NCBI GenBank assembly: GCA_020284085.1
Contig: JACEVL010000204.1
Coordinates: forward strand, 1,255,001-1,319,000
DNA: 64,000 nucleotides
Source: Aporrectodea caliginosa
Lineage: Eukaryota > Annelida > Clitellata > Crassiclitellata > Lumbricidae
Direction of reading: 5' to 3'
Shown here: piece by piece, positions 24,414 to 34,006 of the stretch
Layout: each line of letters opens with the position of its first letter
How positions within the stretch are numbered: position 1 is the first letter of the stretch
The notes under the pieces: generated by a model
Database searches by the model: none
What the model was told of the DNA's origin: nothing
Seen by the model: only the letters and a program-made list of their open reading frames with translations
Made by a program: the position numbers and the translations under genes

Positions 24414-24755
24414 GCTATTATCATTGATTTATTAATAATAGCACAAAGCTGACGGATAAAATTGAAAATATTTTTGACAGAAATTATAATTAAAGATAAA
24501 GATAATAATTTTCATGAGAATCATTATTTACTAGACATGTTTCTAGAGTGGCTGAACAATTTTCTGAGTAGGCCTACGTTACAACAAAATCAAAGACAGG
24601 CCAAAGTTATTACAAATTTCAATTCCAGATAGGATGTTCTTTGTTTCCCACCGAGCGCTACCATCGTTCCCGATATGTAGTCGAATCTAATTTCGTTTTC
24701 ACTTGGAAGATGTCGCTATATAAATGTTCCATTACAATATCAATTTAAACCCTAC

Positions 24756-24954
24756 CTGAGTGAAATCATCTTCCCAAAGATTGCATCGAAAACAATTTCT
24801 ATCATAGATTGGTCGTAAACGTTTGGAGTGGATACCAAGGCAACGAAAGCACTGAGCGTCGTGTCCACTTGGAAAACGAAAGCCGTTCGTCCTGTCAGGT
24901 TAATCCCGGTCTCGATGTAGCCAAAGTTAGTCGTACTTAGCTCCAGATAATTAG
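24756..24954 (-). CDS. Host gene exon D: first half of a FAMeT domain
   Basis: The exon begins after an acceptor ending CAACAG and ends at the donor CTCAG|GTAGGG. It is 199 bp, entered in phase 1 and left in phase 2. It encodes ANYLELSTTNFGYIETGINL, then GRTAFVFQVDTTLSAFVALV, then YDQSMIEIVFDAIFGKMISL. This is the FAMeT-domain start: a hydrophobic strand, a phi-F-x-V core, x-A-x-(I/V)-A-L and the (Y/M)-E-I-V block. In most relatives the last part reads G-G-(W/x)-x-N-(T/x)-K-S-x-I-R; here the glycines are mostly replaced (FDAIFGKMISLR), so it is a divergent member. Its entry phase equals the exit phase of the mucin-like exon only 474 bp upstream, and its exit phase equals the entry phase of exon E. 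Confidence 0.82.
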
Positions 24955-25428
24955 CTGTTGAGTAAACACTGAATAAATACAATTTTCCATTTATTAAAGC
25001 GATGCTCAATGCAGTAGTAGACAGTAGGGCCTACATGCAATTTGTATATTCCAAGTGATGGAAACTAATTTCTCGCTTTAACAGGGCATGAGCGATCCTG
25101 AATGTACAATGAACAAATAAAAATAACTAAAAGGATCACATAAGGCGACTACAATAATGCTAGCACAAGCCAAAGAACCAATCTGAGACAGTAATATGCA
25201 TTTAGAAAATAATGACAAAGTAGGTCTAGGCTTGAGATAATATACATAATATAATGGCGCAGTATCATGGGTTCATGAATGCCACAGCTTGTAAGGTCAA
25301 CGTTCCATGCTGGGTGATTTGTTCTGGACAATCCAGGGGGGGTGGCAACCACTCCCCCTTGGTAGCCGATGTCACAAAAAAACCTTGGTAGCCTGAGGGT
25401 TAAGAGTACTGTCTTCGTTGAAACCTAC

Positions 25429-26427
25429 CTGCTGTCAAAGATGCTGTGACTGTAGATGGAGGAATGGCCGTTTTAGCTGGTTCAGTTGTTGATATTGGCC
25501 CAGTAGTTACAATTAGTTCAGTTGTTGAGATTGGCGAAGTAGTTTTAAAAGGCTCAATTGCTGAGATTGGCGAAGTAGTTGTAGATTGTTCAATTGCTGA
25601 GAATGGTGAAGTAGTTGTAAATGGTTCGATTGTTGAGCTTGGAGAAGTAGTTGTAAATGGTTCAATTGTGGAGATTGGCGAAGACGTAGTTGTAGATTGT
25701 TCAATTGCTGAGATTCTCGAAGTTGTTTTAAGTAGGTCAGTTGCTGAGATTGACGAGGAAGTTGTAGATTGTTCGATTGCTGAGATTGGCGAAGTAGTTG
25801 TTGATACTTCAATTATGGAGATTGGCGAAGTAGTTTTAAGTGGTTCAATTGTTGAGATTGGTGAAGTAGTTGTAGATGGTTCGATTGTTGAGATTGGCGA
25901 AATAATTGTAAATGGTTCAATTGTGGAGATTGGCGAAGTAGTTGTAAATGGTTCGATTTTTGAGCTTGGAGAAGTAGTTGTAAATGGTGCGATTGTTGAG
26001 CTTGGAGAAGTAGTTGTAAATGGTTCGATTGTTGAGCTTGGCGAAGTAGTTGTAAATGGTTCAATTGTGGAGATTGGCAAAGTATTTGTAAATGGTTCAA
26101 TTGTTGAGCTTGGCGAAGTAGTTGTAAATGGTTCAATTGTGGAGATTGGCAAAGTATTTGTAAATGGTTCAATTGTGGAGATTGGCGAAGTAGTTGTAGA
26201 TGGTTCAATTGTGGAGATTGGCCGTGTAGTTGTAAATGGTTCGATTGTTGAGCTTGGAGAAGTAGTTGTAGATGGTTCGATTGTTGCGCTTGGCGAAGTA
26301 GTTGTAGATGGTTCGATTGTTGAGCTTGGCGAAGTAGTTGTAGATGGTTGATTCGTAGATGTTGGCCCAGTAGTTGTAGGTGATTGAGTTGTTGATATTG
26401 GCAAAGTACTGATTACGTTACCGCAGA
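25429..26427 (-). CDS. Host gene exon C: Thr/Ser/Pro-rich mucin-like tandem repeats
   Basis: The 999-bp exon lies between an acceptor ending AATTCAG and the donor GCAG|GTAGGT and is phase 1 on both sides, so it is a symmetrical module of 333 codons. After a short lead (VCGNVISTLPISTTQSPTT) it consists of about 24 copies of a 12-13-residue repeat of the form T-T-T-S-P-(S/I)-S-T-I-E-P-(F/S), with drift toward the C-terminal side. Thr, Ser and Pro dominate and there is one Cys. Such sequence is typical of densely O-glycosylated extracellular stalks. It separates the Ig-like exons from the FAMeT domain, as an extended spacer would. The opposite strand is also open for about 300 codons because of the repeat composition; it has no domain or splice support. 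Confidence 0.85.
25446..26351. repeat. 36-bp coding minisatellite
   Basis: The unit is about 36 bp, with some 39-bp variants, in about 24 copies. The most regular stretch, 25920-26340, has nearly identical adjacent units, which indicates recent turnover. All indels keep the host reading frame open. Confidence 0.9.
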
Positions 26428-26682
26428 CTGAATTTAAACGTAACAGGCAATACATGTGTATAAAAGATTATATTAGAACATGAAGTTCAATCATTAGTTC
26501 CAAAAATATTAATACTGCATATTGCCGCCTATACAATGAAATGTCAACAGTCAATAGTTTCATGGAAATGAAAATAAAGGAAAACGTGAGTTGGAGAGAG
26601 AAACTGGTATTCTTAACTGCGTAAGAGCCTCTGACGTTTATTAATTACGAGCTGTAATATGCCAAAAATAATCTTTGTCGAC

Positions 26683-26733
26683 GGATCCAATCCACAGAGT
26701 AGCTCCTATGGAGCTACGCTGTGGATTGGATCC
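26683..26733. other. 51-base near-perfect palindrome
   Basis: GGATCCAATCCACAG-AGTAGCTCC is followed by TAT and the reverse complement of GGATCCAATCCACAG-CGTAGCTCC. The stem is 24 pairs with one mismatch and a 3-base loop. It lies in the intron between exons B and C, outside any element I could delimit. Confidence 0.9.
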
Positions 26734-26803
26734 ACAGTTTAACGACAGCTTATGACAACAAAGGCCGTTGCCGTCTGCCTAACAGTCTATAATATCTTGA
26801 AAC

Positions 26804-27772
26804 GGTTCACATGACAAAATGTCATGCGACAAAATGTCACCTGACAAAATGTCGCCGACAAAATGTCGCCGACAAAACGTCGCCGACAAAACGTCGCCGA
26901 CAAAATGTCGCCGACAAATTGTCATGGCATGATTTTAATTTTTACTTGCACTTGCCTTCATCGATGGCCGATGTCATCAGCACATTTGAAAACCTAACTG
27001 AACTACCAGTGTATCGCGACCTCGAATGCATCATCGACCATCTCGAAGACAACTGCATTGGGCGACAGCGAAGGGGTCGACGAGGACAACCAAGGTTTGG
27101 CATCGCACTTTGGAACCAATTCGCGCGTGTACTTGAACATTTTGCCTCGAAGCAACAACGCCGTTGAAGGTTGGCACAATGCCTTCAACAACGCTGTTGG
27201 CTTTGCCCATCCAAACTTGCGCGTAAGCTCCAGCAAGAGGGACCGTATGGAGCTTCTTTGTCGCCAACTGGAACTTGGAGTTCAACCAGGTAAGAAGAAG
27301 AAGGCATATGTTAGAATCAGCGAATCTCTCCACACTCGCGTTACAGACTACAGTAACAGAGACTCCATTGTCTATTTGGGGGACATTGCAAGAGTTCTAA
27401 ATATAAATGTTGTATGAACATTTCAATAACTTATACGCATTATAATCGCTTGACAGACACTATTATTCAGCGTTGTATTAGTATTCAGTAAGCTGATTTT
27501 GCTTTTGACTATAAATTTTTTTCGAGGTTTTCTTACCGTCGAAAAGATTTTGTTACAATAACTTGACACTACTATTAGCCTTTTTACAAGATTTTGCTTT
27601 TGAAACGATCATTTATTAAAATTATCGCTTATTTACTGATTTATAGTTATGACATTTTGTAGGCGACATTTTGTCAGGTGACATTTTGTCGTTATGACAT
27701 TTTGTCGGTGACATTTTGTCGGTGACATTTTGTCGCATGACATTTTGTCGCATGACATTTTGTCAAGCCACC
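26804..27772 (+). mobile_element. Mutator-like element (MULE), internally deleted
   Basis: Flanks are CTTGAAAC on both sides (26796-26803 and 27773-27780). The ends GGTTCACATGACAAAATG and GGTGGCTTGACAAAATG (right end complemented) are inverted repeats with one gap. Each terminus continues into a run of six or seven GACAAAATGTC palindromes spaced by one to four bases. A MULE transposase C-terminal remnant fills the centre. The total is 969 bp, so most of the transposase gene is deleted. Confidence 0.88.
26950..27417 (+). pseudogene. MULE transposase C-terminal fragment
   Basis: The first frame has ELPVYRDLECIIDHLEDNC. It shifts near 27060, after the region reading RGRRGQPRFGIALWNQF, into a frame with RSNNAVEGWHNAFNNAV and FAHPNLRVSSSKRDRMEL. 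The P-x-F-x-I-x-x-W-N and R-(T/S)-N-N-x-(V/A)-E-G-W-H-x-x-(F/L) motifs are the signature of the C-terminal end of MULE transposases, including the conserved W-H. The upstream catalytic region is missing. One frameshift separates the two blocks. Confidence 0.88.
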
Positions 27773-27780
27773 CTTGAAAC

Positions 27781-28580
27781 AGTTATGATCAGGTGTAGAC
27801 CCGCTTTCAGGCAGTTTGCTAGTCTTAACCATATTATGTTCTTACAAGAATACAAAACAAATAAATCTACTCTATATCTACACTTATGTCTAGTATCGTC
27901 ATCGTCGATTGACCATATTTCACTACAGATATCGCACTTTAAAGATGATTTTTAAATGCGCTACATGGTTGTCCAGATGCCTAGATGCATAAGTACATCG
28001 AAGAGTCGAGAAGTTCCGATAAAACGGTTGGAATTGTTTCACATATGCTAAAGTAGAGTCATGTGCTGCTGATGCTACTGCTGCTCTGGCGCTGATGCTT
28101 TATGTGGCAATTATGTGTCTAGATGGTGGTATAGCCCTTTGAATCGTAATCGCAGCTTCAAAGTTAGTTATATTGTTAGACGAGGAAGCGCACAAATCTT
28201 GAAGCAAAATGGGACGATGTTCATTTGCTGGGACTGATCACAGTGTAGCAGCGCAATTAGCTAGCAACATAATACCTTCTGAAAAGATTTTATCTTTCTC
28301 TGGAGACGAAGCTGTCGATACTACAATAAAGCAGACAATGCCATACATAATCAATAAGCGCACGCGTTGGTGTTGTGTTTGTAATAGTACCAACAGTGAT
28401 AATTACAGGTCATATTTGAACAAAATATTCCTGTAAAAATAATTTTTATTTATGCAGCGTTCTGGGGTTTACAACTTTGACAGCTAGGGACGTATTAACC
28501 TTAACGACGAACTGCATTGGGTTTCCGCATGATTAAGTAAGATTACTAGCCTACTAATGGTAGGCCCTCTGCGTTGCTGA
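27781..28580. other. No gene recognised
   Basis: There is intronic sequence here between exons B and C. A 75-codon open frame at 28209-28436 has no recognisable motif and no splice-site support. Confidence 0.4.
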
Positions 28581-28584
28581 GTAA

Positions 28585-30340
28585 TTATTCATTCATTCGG
28601 GAATTTATATAGCGCCTCTTCAAGGAAACTACTCAGAGGCGCTCCCGACTCCAACGCGCCCAAAAGAACAGTTTTGAGTTTAGTAAGGAAAGTTTCAGGC
28701 AGACTCCCAGGGTGTAGACGCAGCTCTAGAGGAAGACCATTCCAGATCACTGGGCCTGCCACAGAAAAAGCTCGGTTCTGCATTGTTGCAGTACGAGCAA
28801 AAGGAACCATAAGAACTCCTTTTCTGCGGAGCGTAGGAGGCGACGCCCTGGGACAACCGAAATCAAACAGCAGAGCTCACGGAGGTAAATTGGGGCGAGG
28901 CCCTGGAGACAGCGCAAAACCAAGGCAGCTACCCTGTACTCGATGCGCTGGCAGATAAAGAGCCAGTGGAGGACCTCCAGCATGTAGCTGGAGACGTGCC
29001 CATACTTTGGAATTTGCCCAATGAGTCGCGCTGCAGAGCGCAGGACTCGGTCCAGGCATGCTATGCGGCTAGATGGGAGGCCAAAGTAGAGCGATGAGCA
29101 ATAGTCAAGACGAGCTGTGATGAAGGAATGCACTAGAGTAAGTTTGGCAGCAGACGTAAGCGAGCGAGTAACAGTACGAAGCTGGCGCAGCTGGTAGTAG
29201 CAGTCCCGAGCAAGACGATGAAGATGTGGAGTAAAAGTGAGCTCTTGGTCCAGCTGCACGCCGAGGTCACGAACCGTGGTTGAAAAGGCATAATGAGGGA
29301 ATTCAGACGTAAGAGTAGTAAAGTCAAGTTTAGCAACCTGTTGCCGAGTGCCTAACCAGATGAATTTAGTCTTGGACGGGTTCAAGCGCAGTCGATTAGA
29401 CGACATCCACGCTTCTAGAGCATCCATAGTCCCGCTCATGACCCGAACTGCAGAGATTGCGTTGGATGGTAGGCAGTGAGTGTACGCTTGCACGTCGTCA
29501 GCATATAGCTGACCTAAAACAGCATGCGCCTTCAAAAGTTGAGCAACACCTGATGTGTAGATAATATATAGGATGGGCCCAAGGACCGAGCCCTGGGGCA
29601 GAACACATTGCGCAGGGACCCATATGGACCTAGTGGAGCCATGGACCACACAGATATGGACCTAGTGGAGCCATGGACCACACAGAGGGAACGTTCATGG
29701 AGAAAAGAGGCTACCCATTCATAAAAATTACCAGTTAGACCAAAAGATACATTCAACCGCTCTAGCAAGATATCATGGTCTACAGTGTCGAATGCAGCAC
29801 TGACGTCGAAAAGGGCCAGTAGGGTAAGCGGGGCTCTGTCAATCGCTCCGTAGATGTCTGAAAGAGTCGGAGCAGAAGCGTTTCAGTTGAGTGGTGTTTT
29901 CTGAAACCAGATTGACTTTGCGGCAGCAGATTATTCCCTTCTAGGTAGGCGACGAGCTGCTTAGCAACGACCTTTTCGATGATTTTTGAGAAGAAGGTAA
30001 CGTTTGCTATTGGCCTGTAGTTCGTGGGGTCAGTTGGATCCAAACCGCCACCCTTCAGGGCAGGGATCAAGATTGACCTCTTCTGCGACGATGGCAGGGT
30101 ACCTTCCTGTAGAGAACGATTACAGAGGGTTGTAAGAAGAGGAAGCAGAGTATCAACAAATTCCTGGAGCAAAAAGGTTGGGATAGGATCTAGTTCACAA
30201 GACTTTGGCGGCGAGGAAAGAATAACACGGCGTAGTTCTGCACTGGAAACTGGATGTATTGTAGATAGACGGCAGTCAGAAGGAGGATGAATGGGCGGGG
30301 GGAGCCAGCGGTTGCCTGACGAATGTCGCGGATCTTGGCG
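28585..30340 (-). mobile_element. 5'-truncated LINE of the YADDVQ family, with RT pseudogene
   Basis: Read on the minus strand from about 30340: PSSQKRSILIPALKGGG and TNYRPIANVTFFSKIIEK (RT motif region 1-2), SGFRKHHSTETLLLRL (motif 3), then a disrupted motif A/B, VLPQGSVLGPILYIIY, LYADDVQAYTH (catalytic YADD), RLRLNPSKTKFIWLGT, and a C-terminal FITARLDYCSSLYFGL to VIWNGLPLEL tail. A tandem duplication of about 32 bp at 29625-29690 and other indels break the frame. The 3' end has TATAGCGCC...GGCGCTC and an (ATTC)n tail at 28586. The endonuclease is absent. A closely related, longer copy interrupts the Polinton integrase at 39553-42337. The family belongs to the Jockey/CR1/L2 group; the clade is uncertain. 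Confidence 0.88.
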
Positions 30341-30708
30341 TCTTAAAGAATCGTGTGCTGAGCTTCTTCACAAGAAACTTAGCAGATGCGTTTCTTGCAG
30401 CGATGATTGATGTCAAGTTCATTAAAAACAATGAGTTCACGATTATGCAAAAAATTATTAATAAAATTGTGTATAGCACTTCCTCTGTAGAAACATGCTA
30501 AATATACGCCTAAATGTAATTAAAGCTTGTGAATCATAGAAGTTCTTAAATATAGAAGAAGTGTGCAGATAACTAGAAAACTCGCAACTGCATATGTATT
30601 GCTCGCGGCACAATTATACTGAGGAAAATAAGAAAATTGCTTCTCTGATTATTGCTATCAATTTACAGCATTCTAAAATATACTTTTCTATGCTGGCATT
30701 AAACTCAC

Positions 30709-31029
30709 AGGGTGAAGGGCAGGATGCACAAAAATCTGGTGCATTTGTTGCGACATCTGGAGTCTGAATGTCTGTCGGTCTCCCAAATGTAACAATGCAT
30801 TGGTAGTTTCCAGACTCGTAAGCATCGACTGTGATGGATGATGCTGAAATCCAGTAATACCCATCAAGACTCGTTCTCTGAGGAGTATCATCATTGTAGA
30901 CACTGCCATTGGATGTCCATGTCATCTTTGCAGAGATCGTATTGAAAAAGCTGTCGGCATAAATGATGCTGCAGCTAATCTCGATTTTTGTTGAATTGAT
31001 TGTTTTGTAGTCACACGTCGGAGGTTGCT
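30709..31029 (-). CDS. Host gene exon B: Ig-like domain
   Basis: The 321-bp exon is bounded by an acceptor ending GTCCACAG and the donor CCCT|GTGAGT, with phase 1 on both sides, the classical layout for an Ig-domain exon. It encodes 107 residues. The first core Cys is in KIEISCSIIYADS, the Trp in AKMTWTSNGSV and the second Cys in YESGNYQCIVTFG, giving the C...W...(D/S)-x-G-x-Y-x-C pattern with about 55 residues between the cysteines. Additional cysteines at both edges (PPTCDYK at the start, FCASCPSPC at the end) may pair between domains. It is followed by the mucin-like exon in matching phase. Confidence 0.85.
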
Positions 31030-31151
31030 CTGTGGACGATTAAATTCAACCAGATATAACAACAGAGAAGAAAAAGTTCACGTCATGTGTCGTGCACTTG
31101 ATTGATTCAAGACAATCAAATAACTTCAGGTTACAGTACATTATCATAGAA

Positions 31152-31852
31152 CCCTTTCGTTACTGCGCACGTTCCCAGGCGCCGTACGGGGGAATTCTAT
31201 GGAAAATATGAGATTATGTGAAAATAGTGAAAATTACATTATTTTAGCTATTCAGTTAAACTAAGTTGGAATTATTGTTTTTACATTTTTCAATGAGTTT
31301 TTCCTATGGTATGTATGTCCGTATGTCTGTATGTGTGTGATCACCAAGAAAAACCAAATAAGCAACAAAACGTTGACGTTTGTTTCAAACCAATTATTGA
31401 TGCATCACTCTTAGATTGCATGTCGTCAGTAACCGAACGTAAGCCGGAACAAATGTTTAGTTCACCCAGCAGTGTAGTCAAGTTTTGTGTGATACAGTGC
31501 GAAACATCCCTTTTCTAACTCATCTACACCTAAATCTAACTCTAAATCGTCTTCATCACTGTCTTTATCGTTAAAAATTTCCTTCAAAACGTCTTCACCA
31601 GTCATACGTCTTTTCGCCATTTTTAGCTTGAACAATCGACGCTTGCAAATGTGGTCTACGTGAAAAATTTCCATAGACAAATATTTTTACAAGAGAATAA
31701 TGTTCAGACCATCATAATATACGGTTATATCACCCACGCAGCATACTGGGCCTGACTATAAGCTACAGGTTGTATCCCCGTCGCGGCGACGGGTGCAGTA
31801 CAGCAGATGGGTTTGGTAACCCGTCGGCGCGACGGGTCCAGTAACGAAAGGG
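31152..31852 (-). mobile_element. piggyBac-like element with N-terminal transposase scrap
   Basis: The ends CCCTTTCGTTACTGCGCACG and (complemented) CCCTTTCGTTACTGGACCCG are inverted repeats of the CCC-start piggyBac type. A minus-strand frame at 31626-31500 encodes AKRRMTGEDVLKEIF followed by DSDEDDLELD. Basic starts followed by x-(T/L)-x-(E/D)-x-(V/A)-L-x-x-(I/L)-F and an acidic stretch are typical of piggyBac transposase N-termini. Flanks are CATAGAA and ATAGTAA rather than the expected TTAA, so the target-site criterion is not met. The right arm carries two copies of a CCCGTCG-CGACGGG hairpin. Confidence 0.55.
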
Positions 31853-32072
31853 ATAGTAAAAACTACGAGAAGAATAATTATTATCGCGCTGTAGGCATAA
31901 TATCACAGAAGGATCTCATAGTTCAAAAATCCATTTGTAAAGAACACCTGACAAGGCTGAGATTTATGTAGTTTGCTATATTGTTCGTATGGTTATTTTG
32001 GGGGGCTAGCTTACAGTATCCGTATATTGAGAGAACATGTCAAAAATCTTGAAGTAGGGCCTATAACAGAAA

Positions 32073-32078
32073 ATAATG
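32073..32078. repeat. Left 6-bp target duplication of the Polinton
   Basis: ATAATG directly precedes the first base of the terminal repeat, and the same ATAATG follows the last base at 44555-44560. Six-base target duplications are characteristic of Maverick/Polinton integration. Confidence 0.9.
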
Positions 32079-32645
32079 AGTAGATTGGTAACCCTATTCA
32101 CCAACCCAGGCATAACATTATTCACCAACCCAGGCATAACATTATCCACCAACCCAGTGACGTCATCCTGAGCATACGACATTATCCACCAACCCAGTGA
32201 CGTCATCAATTTTCCAACCCAGTGAGTCAGGTATTTTCTATCTCAAGGAGGAGGTAAGTCTCTTTTGTTCTATTGTTCATTTGGGTAGCGCACAGCAGCC
32301 AATGCTTTTATTCTTTTGTTTGAGCCAACGCAGCCACAGCAGCCACTGCGCATTTATTTCTTTATTTGGCCCAACGCAGCCACAGCAACCACTGCGCATT
32401 TATTTCTTTATTTGGCCCAACGCAGCCACAGCAACCACTGCGCATTTATTTCTTTGTCTGACCCAAAGCAGCCACCGCAGCCACAGCAGCTACTGCGCAT
32501 TTATTTCTTTATTTGGCCCAACGCAGCCACAGCAACCACTGCGCATTTATTTCTTTGTCTATGCCAAGGCAGCCACTGCAGCCACAGCAGCTACTGCGCA
32601 TTTATTTCAGCCAATGCAGTCACTGCGCATTTATTTCTTTGTTTG
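32079..32645 (+). repeat. Polinton left terminal inverted repeat
   Basis: It matches the complement of 43960-44554. Outer part: repeated CACCAACCCAG(G/T) units with TGACGTCA (CRE-like) words at about 32157 and 32198. Inner part: seven or so repeats of 46-60 bp containing CAGCCACAGCAACCACTGCG and CATTTATTTCTTT. Copy number and spacers of the inner repeat differ between the two ends. Confidence 0.92.
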
Positions 32646-32806
32646 AGCATATAGTGTGTTTATTATTAGCACACAGCTCTACATACCTAAACACCTACTC
32701 AACCGTGCACTAGCCATCCAATCATTTGCATTGTTTGAGCACTTATAAAGCAGACATGTGCTCATTCTTAAGCATATTTCGATACCTGTTCGAAAAGACG
32801 TCAACA

Positions 32807-33525
32807 ATGTCTAAATTTACGAAGATGGCTGCAAATGCCAGATCTCCAGCTATGCTTGTAAGTGCAAAGTATTTTATTTTATATCGACTGTTTCATACCT
32901 GAGCTGAATTTCATACCAATATTTGATTCTTACACATTGACTAAATTTGTAATATGGCTTATTTATAGGTAAGGCGAACCAAGATCTTTTCAAAGAACCT
33001 ATCGGAAACGATCGCTATTTGACAGCCTCACTCTACCGAGACGAACTTGTTGTGCACGTTAGAGAATACTGCAACGCTGACAATGGTAAGCTGTATCCTA
33101 CGAAGAAGGGCGTCTGCTTCACTAAAACCAGATGGGCTACATTCCGCGCACATCTCGACGAAATAGACAGATCTGTAGAGCTACTCAAAGCCAATCAACC
33201 CATCGAATATTCTCAACATATCGGTGGCAAATATTACGTTACCATTTCACGAGGTGTCAAATGTGTAAACATTCGTCGATACTTCGTACCACCAAACTGC
33301 ACCAAAGAACAACCCACGCGCAGTGGTATCGCACTACGTTTGGATGAATGGCAAACCTTAACAAGTTAACAGCCAAGATGGACGAACTGCATGAAAAGAT
33401 GCCAGAACTCAAAGTCACATCACCCTGCTACGCCAGCGAAGATCATGCCAACCAACTAGGCTATCTGAACTGTCTTGAATGCAATCCGTTTGGGGTTGAT
33501 TTCAGTACTACTTCATTTAATTTCT
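32807..33525 (+). pseudogene. PC4/Sub1-like ssDNA-binding coactivator gene of the Polinton
   Basis: A plus-strand ATG at 32807 starts MSKFTKMAANARSPAML, followed by GTAAGT and an acceptor-like TTTATAG at 32968, as for a small intron. The main frame encodes LYRDELVVHVREYCNAD, LYPTKKGVCFTKTRWATF, YYVTISRGVKCVNIRRYF and TRSGIALRLDEWQTL. The K-x-G-(V/I)-x-(F/L)-x-x-x-(R/Q)-W strand and the closing G-I-x-L-x-x-x-(E/Q)-W are the PC4 ssDNA-binding fold signature. Near 33355 a one-base frame change leads into DELHEKMPEL and LGYLNCLECNPFGV. The predicted splice does not preserve frame by one base either, so the copy seems decayed. In Polintons such a protein may act in viral-type late transcription or DNA binding, which is inference. 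Confidence 0.75.
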
Positions 33526-33592
33526 GACACTTTATAGAGAAAGAAATTTGAAAACTTGTTTTAATAAAGTTTATTGAAAACAACAAAACGTC

Positions 33593-34006
33593 TTACATGA
33601 ATGTCTTACAAACATAATTATGAATCAAATAATCATTCAGACCAGTGTCCAAAGTAAGAAGGTTGGTAATAGCATTAATGTTTTTATTTCTACATCTATG
33701 AATACAATAAAATATGCAATAATGTCCACAAAAATGACTAACAACGCTTTGTAAGTGTTTATCATTAAAAATCCAACGTTTACAATGTCTATTCAAAAAA
33801 TCTCTAAATGGTTCGTCGGGTGGCCTTCCAAAAGAGTCAAAGAATTCCCCATAGAAAGAATCCTCCACATACAAGACAACCCAATGCTTTCCAGGTTTGT
33901 TGTGAGGATCTGTATTACAGACTAGTATCATAGGGCCACCATAACTGGTTAACCTCGTAGGTAGACGATCACAAGCAAAAACACACCAATAAACATCTGC
34001 GCACAT
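33593..34006 (-). CDS. Polinton adenain-like cysteine protease (C-terminal part)
   Basis: The 137-codon frame contains GKHWVVLYVEDSFYGEFFDS and, downstream, VVSHFCGHYCIFYCIHR. The His of HWV, the Asp of F(F)DS-FG and the Cys of C-G-H-Y-C are the catalytic His/acid/Cys layout of the adenovirus-type maturation protease (C5 family) found in Polintons. Polinton proteases are usually around 200 residues, so a short N-terminal part is missing or lies in another frame around 34006-34050. The start used is the first Met of the open frame and is uncertain. It would process capsid and core precursors in a virus-like particle. Confidence 0.8.
   Translation of the reverse strand: MCADVYWCVFACDRLPTRLTSYGGPMILVCNTDPHNKPGKHWVVLYVEDSFYGEFFDSFGRPPDEPFRDFLNRHCKRWIFNDKHLQSVVSHFCGHYCIFYCIHRCRNKNINAITNLLTLDTGLNDYLIHNYVCKTFM

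Noticed and set aside
25446..26351. Plus-strand 301-codon frame opposite the mucin-like exon
   Set aside because: It is periodic because the minus-strand exon is a 36-bp repeat. It has no splice sites in its favour, while the minus strand has matching acceptor, donor and phase.
28209..28436. 75-codon plus-strand frame as a gene
   Set aside because: It has no recognisable motif, no similarity to neighbouring elements and no splice or regulatory support. It is within chance expectation for a 64-kb window.
32316..32654. Proteins encoded by the Polinton terminal repeat
   Set aside because: The open frames of about 110-150 codons arise from the inner minisatellite and appear again, complemented, in the right terminal repeat. 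They have no start context or conserved domain.
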